Assembly: GCF_048544455.1 (NCBI RefSeq)
Contig: NC_133529.1
Location: 57,696,271 to 57,760,270 of the forward strand
DNA: 64,000 nucleotides
From: Silene latifolia
Lineage: Eukaryota; Streptophyta; Magnoliopsida; Caryophyllales; Caryophyllaceae
Reading direction: 5' to 3'
Below, one piece after another: positions 22,302 to 30,849 of this stretch. Below the pieces are notes generated by a model, which saw only the letters and a list, made by a program, of their open reading frames with translations, was not told where the DNA came from and did not search any database. The translations under genes and the position numbers were made by a program. The first letter of the stretch is position 1; the number at the start of each line of letters is the position of its first letter.

Positions 22302-25151
22302 TTGTGGCACAAGAGCCTTGGACACCCATCTAGCAGTATTTTACCGCTTTTCTCTGATTTAGTTGGTTTTAATATGTCTTGGAATTCTAGCAATATTTGT
22401 GACGCGTGTTGTCGGGCCAAAAAAACTCGTTATGTTTTTAAATTAAATAATAAGAGGAGTGTAGATTTATTTGCTCTTATACATTGTGACATTTGGGGTC
22501 CGTATCACACCAAAAGTTTGTCGGGAGCACAATACTTTCTTACTATTGTTGATGATAAAAGTAGGTTTGTTTGGGTAAAATTGATGCGTGACAAGGGAGA
22601 GGCAAGTGATCTCCTAATGAATTTTTGCAAAATGACCAAGACACAATTTAGTAAAGACGTTAAGGTAGTTCAAAGTGATAATGGGACGAAATTTTTGTCA
22701 AACAATATGAAAGCCTTTTATAATGAACATGGTATGCTCTTCCAAACTAGCCAAGTTGACACCCCACAACAAAATGGTAGGGTGGAACGAAAGCATAGGC
22801 ACATTTTAGAGAAAGATAGAGCACTTCGTCTTCAGGGAAATTTGCCCATTGAAATTTGGGGTGAATGTGTTTTAACTGCTGCGTATTTGATAAATAGAAC
22901 ACCTACTCGTATTCTTGATGGGCTAACTCCCTTCGAAGTGTTGTATGGGAAACGACCATGTTTTGACAATATTCGGGTTTTCGGAAGCATTTGCTATGCC
23001 CATAATAAAGATAGGCCGAAAGATAAATTTAATGAAAGAGGTAAAAGGTGCATTTTCGTAGGATACCCTAGTAGCAAGAAAGGGTGGAGAGTGTATGACT
23101 TGACGAAAAGGCAAATTTTCGAGTCAAGGGATGTCATTTTTTATGAACACATTTTTCATTTTGCAAATGAGAAAACCACGAAAGGATCACTTGACAGTCA
23201 TACGCAAGAAACACCAATATTTGTGGATGAGTTGGTTGAAGACACTTCTGATGATGCTAGTAATATTCAGCAAGAGACACAAAATGAGAATGAAAATACC
23301 AATGATAACACAAGTGCTGAACACGGGTCTCAAACTGATGCAAATGGCGCAATCGACACGACAGAATCAGACCATGGTGCTGCTGGTACTGTACCCGAGG
23401 CAGAGGGAAGAGGTGCGCGCCAAAAATGTAATCTGTATTGGAAGAAAGATTACTACTGTAAATCCACACGCCTCATAGACCCCACTGTCGCTGCTCACTC
23501 ACCTCGATCGACATCCACAAAGAGAGGTACTCGTTATCCTTTGGTCAATTATGTTACTACCAATTATTTTTCTGCTAATTACAGGAGTTTTTTTACGAAA
23601 GTGGATGCAATACGAGAACCGCGAAGTTATAATGAGGCATCCAAAGTTAGAGAATGGCAGGAAGCTATGGGGAAAGAATTTGATGCACTTGAAGCTAATG
23701 GGACATGGCAAATTGTCGACCTCCCAAAGGGTAAGAAACCGATCGGATGTCGATGGGTTTACAAAGTGAAGCTTAAGGCGGACGGGTCCATTGAAAGATA
23801 CAAAGCCAGACTCGTTGCGCAAGGATACACGCAGGTTGAGGGTATCGATTACCATGAGACTTTTGCACCCGTTGCAAAAATGACGAGTGTGCGTTGCTTG
23901 CTTGTTGTAGCTGTTTCGAAGGGGTGGTCTATCACGCAATTAGATGTAAACAATCCTTTCCTTCACGGAGATTTGGAGGAGGAAGTTTACATGCGGTTGC
24001 CACCGGGTTTCGAGAGAGGAAGATCAACTAAAGTTTGTAAGCTAAAGAAATCTTTATATGGGCTCAAACAAGCATCGCGGAATTGGTTCGCTAAATTGAC
24101 CAACTCGTTGACAAGGTATGGTTTCATTCAATCCTTAGCGGATTACTCGTTATTCACTTACAACAAAGACGGCGTTTTCATAGGAGTTCTAATTTACGTC
24201 GATGACATGATAATTGTGAGTGATAGTGAAGAAGCTAGCACACGTCTCAAGGACTTTCTTAACAAGAGTTTCGGTATCAAGGACCTTGGTCGACTAAAGT
24301 TCTTCCTCGGAATTGAGGTAGCAAGTAGTTCGAAAGGTCTCTTTCTTAGCCAAAGGAAATATGCTCTAGAAATTATAAAGGAAGCGGGATTAGAAGGAGC
24401 TAAGCCAACCGAATTACCAATGCAGCCGAACCATTCTTTGGCCTTGGCCGAAGGTGAATTGCTTCGTGACCCAATGGTGTATCGACGTTTAGTGGATCGA
24501 CTCATTTACTTGATAATTACTAGACCGGATTTGGTATATGCGGTTCATATTCTAAGTCAATTTGTGCATGCTCCAAGGAGAGAGCACATGGATGCGGTTT
24601 TGAAGGCTATTCGATACATTAAAGGGAGTCCGTGTAAGGGAATAGTCATTCAGCGAGACAATGATTTATTACTACGTGGTTATTCGGACTCTGACTATGC
24701 GCGATGTCCGTTGACGAGGAGATCGTTAACTGGATATTTTGTCACCTTGGGACATTCACCTATTTCATGGAAATCTAAGAAGCAGACAACCGTGGCCAAG
24801 TCGAGTGCAGAAGCCGAATACCGAGCCATGGGAGCCGTGACAAGTGAAGTTATTTGGCTCAAATCTTTTCTAAGCTCACTTGGTATTATACATGACACTC
24901 CCATTGAGATTTTTTGTGATAACACGGCTGCTCTTCATATCGCTAAAAATCCCGTCTTTCACGATCGCACCAAGCATATTGAAGTAGATTGTCATTTTGT
25001 ACGACATCACATCTTGAATAAGACGATTACCACCGCTTACATACGAAGTAAAGATCAATTAACGGATATCTTTACAAAGGTGTTAGGCAGAGAAGCTTTT
25101 CAATATCTGCGTTCCAAGTTGGGCATTAGCTTGCCAAGTGCTCCAACTTGA
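22302..25151 (+). CDS. Copia integrase, reverse transcriptase and RNase H (open, 949 codons)
   Basis: This is the uninterrupted rest of the gag-pol frame; the ATG at 22302 is internal and not a natural start. The integrase zinc finger keeps HKSLGH and CDACC, and the catalytic triad is D63, D126 and E162 (CDIWGPY, QSDNGTKF, QQNGRVERKH), with the usual 35-residue D-E spacing. Reverse transcriptase has WRWVYKVK-type motifs, QLDVNNPFLHGDLEEEVY and the catalytic YVDD (residues 632-635). RNase H shows YSDSDYARC, SWKSKKQTTVAKSSAEAEYR and DNTAALHIA. DNNPFLHG with proline instead of alanine is slightly unusual. The domain set looks catalytically complete, but upstream stops disable the normal polyprotein. 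Confidence 0.85.
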   Translation: MWHKSLGHPSSSILPLFSDLVGFNMSWNSSNICDACCRAKKTRYVFKLNNKRSVDLFALIHCDIWGPYHTKSLSGAQYFLTIVDDKSRFVWVKLMRDKGEASDLLMNFCKMTKTQFSKDVKVVQSDNGTKFLSNNMKAFYNEHGMLFQTSQVDTPQQNGRVERKHRHILEKDRALRLQGNLPIEIWGECVLTAAYLINRTPTRILDGLTPFEVLYGKRPCFDNIRVFGSICYAHNKDRPKDKFNERGKRCIFVGYPSSKKGWRVYDLTKRQIFESRDVIFYEHIFHFANEKTTKGSLDSHTQETPIFVDELVEDTSDDASNIQQETQNENENTNDNTSAEHGSQTDANGAIDTTESDHGAAGTVPEAEGRGARQKCNLYWKKDYYCKSTRLIDPTVAAHSPRSTSTKRGTRYPLVNYVTTNYFSANYRSFFTKVDAIREPRSYNEASKVREWQEAMGKEFDALEANGTWQIVDLPKGKKPIGCRWVYKVKLKADGSIERYKARLVAQGYTQVEGIDYHETFAPVAKMTSVRCLLVVAVSKGWSITQLDVNNPFLHGDLEEEVYMRLPPGFERGRSTKVCKLKKSLYGLKQASRNWFAKLTNSLTRYGFIQSLADYSLFTYNKDGVFIGVLIYVDDMIIVSDSEEASTRLKDFLNKSFGIKDLGRLKFFLGIEVASSSKGLFLSQRKYALEIIKEAGLEGAKPTELPMQPNHSLALAEGELLRDPMVYRRLVDRLIYLIITRPDLVYAVHILSQFVHAPRREHMDAVLKAIRYIKGSPCKGIVIQRDNDLLLRGYSDSDYARCPLTRRSLTGYFVTLGHSPISWKSKKQTTVAKSSAEAEYRAMGAVTSEVIWLKSFLSSLGIIHDTPIEIFCDNTAALHIAKNPVFHDRTKHIEVDCHFVRHHILNKTITTAYIRSKDQLTDIFTKVLGREAFQYLRSKLGISLPSAPT

Positions 25152-25158
25152 GGGGGAG
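25148..25158 (+). other. Polypurine tract of the copia element
   Basis: TTGAGGGGGAG directly precedes the 3' LTR and overlaps the last codons of pol, as is usual for copia elements. Confidence 0.75.
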
Positions 25159-25351
25159 TATTGGAGAATATTGTGTAAATATATCCTAACCATATTTAGT
25201 TGTATGTATATCTTGTATCCTTTTTTGTAGGCTAAGTCTTAGGCAAGAAAATCTTCTCTTTGTGTATAAGTAGAATAGTCCGTAACTATTTCTATTCATT
25301 CAATAATACGTTCTCAATTTTTCTGTTTGTTTTCGCTCCTTCTCGTCTTCA
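25159..25351 (+). repeat. 3' LTR of the copia element
   Basis: 193 bp, same ends as the 5' LTR, followed by the target duplication CATAC. Near identity with the 5' copy indicates a recent insertion. Confidence 0.85.
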
Positions 25352-25356
25352 CATAC

Positions 25357-26800
25357 ACTCCAACCTTTATTTGCAACGTGACCGTGTTTCAAAGAATCAC
25401 ATTTACCATAATGTATTTGATTAATTAACACGACCTATAGAAAATTCGAGACGATAAACTGAACCATATTGTAAAACCATTTACAAACGATCCCATCAAA
25501 CTTGTGACATTCCATCGCTTTTCAAATTCTAAGAGTCTTGTATGACACTAGTTACTACTTCACATCTCACTTATTATATGCATAACTTACATCAAACATC
25601 AATAAATCCGGCAAAGAACAAGGAGTATACGCAAAAGAAAGGGGTAGTTAGTGAAGTGATAGCTAATATTGTGACTGTTGTCCCTAATCTAAGGAATTAC
25701 AAGTGTGTATGTTCTATTATGACAAGACATTATCGTTATTATATATGTACATGCAAACTACGATTTAGAATAATTTCATCAACACCGTACAAGTTACAAC
25801 CTCAGGGGACAAGGCAAAGATTAGCGACGACGATCTAAAATCGAAAAAAAAAATAGTAATAATAATAATAATATAGTTGTGGGAGCCAAAGATATTTCTA
25901 GGACGGACGTTACTAGTTTCCACTTCACAAGGCCCCCACATCCCAATTATTTTGCCTGTGGGACTAGAAACAAAAAATTGAGGGACGAATGAGAATGAAG
26001 ATCAAGATGACGATAAACATCAATTTCAGCCTCATATATTTTACAAAGCGTCTTGCTTGTGATGGAGATAGTGCACTTCTTACAATAAGGCAAGTGAAAG
26101 GGTAAGTGAGAAAAATAGAGCACCCCATAAATAGTGTCAGTTGCATATTGTGAGAGGGCACTTCCGTCTTCAACTTGTGACGAATAGTGCCCGTCTTCAA
26201 TGAAAATTTGTGTATTTTTTTATATACCCTATTTGTCAATTTCATGTAATTATGTAAAATAGTGTCCTTGACAAAATTGTTGTAAAACAAACCCGATTTT
26301 AGTAATATCAAATTATTGATTACAAGTACGATATAGTTCTCGAATTTCACTAGCCTTTTTATTTTCACGGGTGAAACTACACTGTTAAAAATGAGTTATA
26401 CTTCGTATCTCTTTTCAAGTAAATTCTTCTTTCGTTAGTAAATAAAAAATAATATTTTAATCGATTTATCTAAGATATGTCAGCATGTACATATTAGTAA
26501 AAGTTACTTAAAATGAAATCACTTTTTTCATTTTTCAATGAGATTTAATCGCTCAACTTTACTATTTCAACTTTACTATTTAAGTAATGTCTTTGACATG
26601 TGCTCTTACAACACATTTTAGAGAAGAAAAAAAACGGTAATTTATTTAGATAACGGACATTTTTTTATGCATATCATGCAATTTAGTCTGAATTTTAGTT
26701 AGGTAAGACTACAAGGGTGGTATTCCCCCATGAGTTTTAACACTAATATATTCCAATAATCCTATGACTTAAACTCGAGACCTTCGATAAATCTAAAACT
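25357..26800. other. Intergenic stretch without recognised genes
   Basis: No protein family, RNA gene or mobile element end was recognised. A short (AAT)n run lies at about 25853-25873. Frames of 98-134 codons here are AT-driven and show no familiar motif. Confidence 0.5.
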
Positions 26801-26808
26801 ATTCCAGC

Positions 26809-27664
26809 TAGACCTGTCAAAATCTGACCCGATCCGAAAACCGACCGTAACCTGACCCGTAAATAACCCGCAAATAACCCGGTTTTTTTAACCCAAACCC
26901 GAAAGATACCCGAACCCGTTTTGACCCGTAAACAACGGGTCGAAACCCGACCCGCAACGGGTTGACCGTTGGGTCAAGACAATATATCTTTCTTAAAATA
27001 CGCAATGTCTAATATGTATTGACTTATTTTTTTTTTAAGGAAAGATATGTATATATGCGGTATGTGTATCACGTCATCACCTTTAACATGTCACGTCATC
27101 ACCTCGAAGTGTATGTCATATTGTCACTTTCACCGTAGTATGTTGAACTGTATTCCACGTCAGCACTGCATGCCACCTCATCACCTCGGACCACATGCCA
27201 TGTCATCACCTCGAAATGTGTGTCATGCTGTCACTTTTGCCCTAGTACGTCGAACCGCATTCCACGTTAGCACTGCCACTTCATCACCTCAAACCATATA
27301 CCACGTCTTCACCACGAAGTGTGTGCCATGTCATCACTTCGAAGTGTGTGCCACGTCGTCACTTTCGTATAGTGTTGTAATATTGAATATAATAAGAAAA
27401 AAATGCATCCTCTTACTAATATCATATATTAAGCTAGATAATTATAAAAATTAAGAGTAGCTATATATTTATAATTTAAATTAAAGAAATTAAACATTTG
27501 TAAAAAGGCGTTAATCAAACCCGTTTTAACCCGAAATCCGACCCGAAACCCGTATAAACCCGACCATAAACTCGTATTTTATAAACCCGAAATGCACTCG
27601 ACCCGTATTTTACCCGAAATGACCGAACCCGTAACCCGCCCGATCGACCCGTTTGACAGGTCTA
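26809..27664. mobile_element. hAT-like non-autonomous element with GACCC-rich ends
   Basis: The ends are perfect 13-base inverted repeats, TAGACCTGTCAAA at 26809 and TTTGACAGGTCTA ending at 27664. Flanks ATTCCAGC and CTCCCAGC match at six of eight bases, as a worn 8-base hAT target duplication would. Subterminal zones (about 26820-26965 and 27520-27655) are packed with GACCCG-like repeats. The centre (27060-27370) is a degenerate tandem array built on GTCATCACCTCGAAGTGTGTGCCA-like units. No transposase is present. Confidence 0.6.
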
Positions 27665-27672
27665 CTCCCAGC

Positions 27673-28142
27673 TATAGGTGGCAATCGGGTCAGTCGGGCC
27701 GGGTTTGGGTCGGGTCATGTCGGGTCGGGTCGGGTCATATCGGGTTCGGGTCGAGTCGGGTTGGGTTTGGGTCGGATCATTATCGGGTCCGGTAAGTTAA
27801 TCGCATTACTATAATTTTTTACCAATAAATTTTGTTTTTAACCTAGCATTTGGTTTAATTACTTCATTACTAAGTCAAACATATCAATTTAAACACAAAA
27901 TCACTTTCATTTTGATCAAAATTAAGCTTAATAATTGTCGGGTCATCAATTTAATCAGGTCAGCATCGGGTCGGGTCAATATCGGGTCGAGCCTGGGTCG
28001 GGTTTGGGTCAGTGGTAATCGGGTTGTGTCGGGTTACGGGTCGTCATCGGTTCGGGTTGGGTCAGTTTCGGGTCGCAATATTTTCGAATCCTGACGGATC
28101 GAGTTTGCTCGGATTCGGGTCGGGTCAGACTTGCCAGCTCTA
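27673..28142. mobile_element. Second hAT-like non-autonomous element, adjoining the first
   Basis: It starts TATAGGTGGCAA and ends CTTGCCAGCTCTA, forming imperfect inverted ends. It is rich in GGGTCGGGTC repeats at both sides. The flanks CTCCCAGC (27665-27672, shared with the previous element) and CTCGCCGC (28143-28150) agree at six of eight bases. No coding sequence. Confidence 0.5.
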
Positions 28143-28150
28143 CTCGCCGC

Positions 28151-28515
28151 TAATCTAAAATACCATGACTTATCGAATAATGGACACCATAGAATACATC
28201 GAATCATCAAATGATTTTGGTACCTAGGGAATACTATTTTTTTTAGCTAAACTAATTAATTAATTGATTGAATGATTGACGAATATGCTGAAAATTGAAA
28301 TTACGCAACTAGGCATAACAAAGATGGCACATAAACACCAAGGTTAGTCATCGACAATCTAGTCTGGTTAAGATATACAATTGACACTTGCCAAATTAAA
28401 GTACTACTGTACGTTTTATTTGTCAGTAAGTCGTTTCCACTCTTTGATAAGGAAATAATTAAATGTGATGATACTTGTATTTTACCACAAATTTGTTTGA
28501 AGATCGTTCACATTA
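28151..28515. other. Intergenic stretch, nothing recognised
   Basis: AT-rich sequence without coding potential, inverted repeats or similarity to the other repeats of this window that I could see. Confidence 0.4.
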
Positions 28516-28679
28516 TCCGTCTTGTTTTAAGACGATAGTGGCTTTCTCACACAAACGCAAAGTGGGAGGCAAGTGGGTGGGAAATGGATATACCCACTTG
28601 CCTCCCACTTGCATTTGTGTGAGAGGCCACTATCCGTCTTAAGCTTAAGACGGATAGTGACGGTCTTAAGCAAGACGGA
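28516..28679. mobile_element. Foldback MITE
   Basis: Both ends read TCCGTCTTG inward. Large internal arms pair, for example AGTGGGAGGCAAGTGGGT with ACCCACTTGCCTCCCACT. A further palindrome, CCGTCTTAAGCTTAAGACGG, lies in the right arm. The whole segment would fold into a long hairpin. No coding sequence. Confidence 0.6.
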
Positions 28680-28734
28680 CTGTTTACCCTTTATTACTCG
28701 TAGATGCTTAATTTATCACAAAATCTCATTATTG

Positions 28735-28906
28735 AAGACGGGCGATATCCGTCATGTTTTATGACGGATACCGTTTTCTCTCATAAAATACTCATTTAGA
28801 GGTGAGTGGGAAGCACATGGAGGATGCCCCACCTTGTCCCCTCTCCCTTTTTGTGAGAGGTCACAAGCTTGTGACGGGATTAGCTCGTCACAAGCAAGAC
28901 TAGCTG
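28735..28906. mobile_element. MITE-like hairpin element, related to 36785-36960
   Basis: Contains the palindromes ATCCGTCATGTTTTATGACGGAT-like and CACAAGCTTGTG, and a middle part (AAATACTCATTT ... GTGGGAAGCACATGG ... CCCCACCTTGT) that recurs on the opposite strand at about 36830-36910. Ends are approximate. Confidence 0.45.
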
Positions 28907-29036
28907 TTAATTTATATTCTTTACTCCTTGTCTGGAATTCATGAAATAATCTGGGGGTAAATTTTAATTGGGTGATAATTATTGGGGAAGTTAATTACTT
29001 GGGTAATGACTTTTTTGAAGATAGGTTTGACATATA

Positions 29037-29309
29037 CTCCCTCCGTACCACACCAAAGGTAACGTAGGGAAAAATGGAGTATTTAAGAAAAAATGAAAAA
29101 AGTAAGGGTAAAGAGGGAATAAATAGGTGGGGTATGTAATTGAGTGTTTAATTGTGGGTTGGTAGGTGTGGTATATAATGGCATTTTGTGTAAATATCAA
29201 ATGGTTATAAGGATAAGTTAGTAATGTTGTGGGCCAAATAAAGAATGTTACCTTTGGTGTGGTACATCCATTTATACTAAGTGTTATATTTGGTGTGGTA
29301 CGGAGGGAG
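29037..29309. mobile_element. Stowaway-like MITE (Tc1/mariner type), 273 bp
   Basis: The ends CTCCCTCCGTACCAC and GTGGTACGGAGGGAG are inverted repeats of the Stowaway form, flanked by TA on both sides (29035-29036 and 29310-29311). An inner copy of the right end (near 29250-29268) repeats the TTTGGTGTGGTAC segment, suggesting a small terminal duplication. It has no coding sequence. Confidence 0.75.
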
Positions 29310-29345
29310 TAGGAGATTAGGAGTAATGATTACTGAGGAGTTTAC

Positions 29346-30834
29346 TGTAACATTCCGTTTGATGTCTAGGAGTGTCTTGATTTTGGATTTGATAGTGGAT
29401 GATATTATGGAGCTAGCAGTGTTAGTGGATGGTGGTTGGTTATGTATGAAGTTGGTGTCGTGAGAGATATATATGTGGTGGATATGATATCGTGAGTCAT
29501 GTTAAGGAAGTAAACATAGTTGGTGGAGTGGGTGTTAAGAGTTCATGTTTTATGTTTGGTCGAGTTGTTGAGTTCTTAGTTATGTTGTTGTGTCTGGGTC
29601 GAGTTAGTATGGTTGTTTTTAGAGTATGGGGGTACTCGATCGAGTACCTTGGGTACTCGATCGAGTGTCCGGTTTTACGGGGGAGTTTTCTCGGGTTTTG
29701 TTATTTACGCGATTAAGGTATTTAAACATATTCGTCATTGTTTTAAATCACTTTTTACAAAACCTAAAACCTGTTTAAGAGAGAAAGCAACTAGTCTTCT
29801 TCCTAATCGCGTACTTGACAATTCCCGGAGTTCAGACGGTCAGTTCTTGTCGTTGTTTATATCGTTGGATTCCTTGCGTCGAGGGTAAGATCTACGTACC
29901 CTTTTTATTGTCTTTCCTTTGGTTTGGTTAAACCCTAATTTTGGGATTGGGGGTTTTTATGATTTGTTAAGGTTAGATTGTGATTATGTGATTATGTGAT
30001 AGGAGAAGGATTTGTAAAGGAGAGGTTTTGAGATAGCTGCTAGATCGTCTGATGATTGTGTTGCTTTCCAGGTAGGATTTCCTACTCAGTATTAGTCCCA
30101 TAATGGGATATTGGTGATGTGCTGTAGTTAGTTGCTTGATATGATGATTGTGTTTGTAATTGTGCTTGTGGTTGTGTTGTTGATGGTTCTCGAGATGCGT
30201 TCTCGGCTGAGTGGGGTCACTTGCGGGAGTGATCTCACGCCCTAGTTTCGCCCTTCGTGGAACCCGCCACGAAAGGGGATGTGCACATTAATGGGGACGG
30301 GGTTATCGCTCGTACGATGAGCGGGGCTTAGGTGGGAACGGCTGCGGTCCCCCCGCTGGTGGTGGGTCCGGTGGACGATCGGTGTTGAGATGATGGGAGT
30401 TGGTGGTGTGTGTGTGTGTGTGACGGTTGTTTCGTCTTTTATCTTATTGTTGATATATTGAATCGTGTGATTAGTATCGACCCCGTTTAAATGTTTTAAA
30501 AGCGTGGTGATCCATTCGGGGTGGTGAGCGATTTATTGAGCGGTATGATATGACGCGTATGGGATAGATGGGATGAGTCATCACGTGGCGATTAGAAATC
30601 TTTCACGTGTCGACGGTGTCTTATAGCTTTGATAGTTTTAGCGAAGAGACCGTCTCGAGAATGTTGTATTTCAGTTTATTAGTTTTGGTTTTGATCATGT
30701 AATCACTTAAACTATTTACTTTTAAATGTGTTTCTTTATTGTCTTATGAATATCATTGCCTCGGGTAACCGAGATGGTGACATCCTTATACCTGAGTGGT
30801 CCTGGTAAGGCACTTGGAGTATGGGGGTGTTACA
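29346..30834 (+). repeat. 5' LTR of element A (1489 bp)
   Basis: Begins TGTAACATTCCG and ends GGGGGTGTTACA. It includes two TACTCGATCGAGT palindromes at 29636-29665, a (GT)n run near 30406-30422, and the GCCTCGGGTAACCGAGATGG block shared with the LTRs of C and the fragment at 18319. Short frames inside, repeated in the 3' LTR, look non-coding. Confidence 0.88.
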
Positions 30835-30836
30835 AA

Positions 30837-30849
30837 TGGTATCAAAGCG
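30837..30849 (+). other. Primer-binding site of element A
   Basis: TGGTATCAAAGCG starts two bases after the LTR. It matches the initiator-Met tRNA site TGGTATCAGAGC with one change. Confidence 0.75.

Larger units (their letters stand above)
20570..25351 (+). mobile_element. Complete Ty1/copia LTR retrotransposon
   Basis: Both LTRs (20570-20762 and 25159-25351, 193 bp) are nearly identical, with only a couple of visible differences. The target duplication CATAC lies at 20565-20569 and 25352-25356. Taking that duplication at face value, both LTRs begin TATTGG and end TTCA, so the usual 5' TG is TA here. One frame runs from 20835 to 25151 in the order gag, protease, integrase, reverse transcriptase, RNase H, interrupted by five stops and no frameshift. 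The short LTRs and gag type resemble the Ale/Retrofit group, which is an inference. Confidence 0.9.

Noticed and set aside
25964..26368. 134-codon minus-strand frame
   Set aside because: AT-rich, no motif, no nearby promoter or homologous repeat.
27047..27454. 135-codon frame across the GTCATCACC tandem units
   Set aside because: A repeat-driven frame with Cys/His-rich but non-motif translation; it lies inside a non-autonomous hAT-like element.
26820..28130. GGGTC/GACCC repeats considered as telomere-like or centromeric satellite
   Set aside because: The unit is not the plant telomere repeat, the runs are short and irregular, and they sit at the ends of two elements with inverted termini.
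29492..29888. Frames of 74 and 91 codons in the LTR of element A, repeated exactly at 35137-35533
   Set aside because: They are duplicated only because they lie in both LTRs; they contain translated palindromes, have no known motif and no support as genes.
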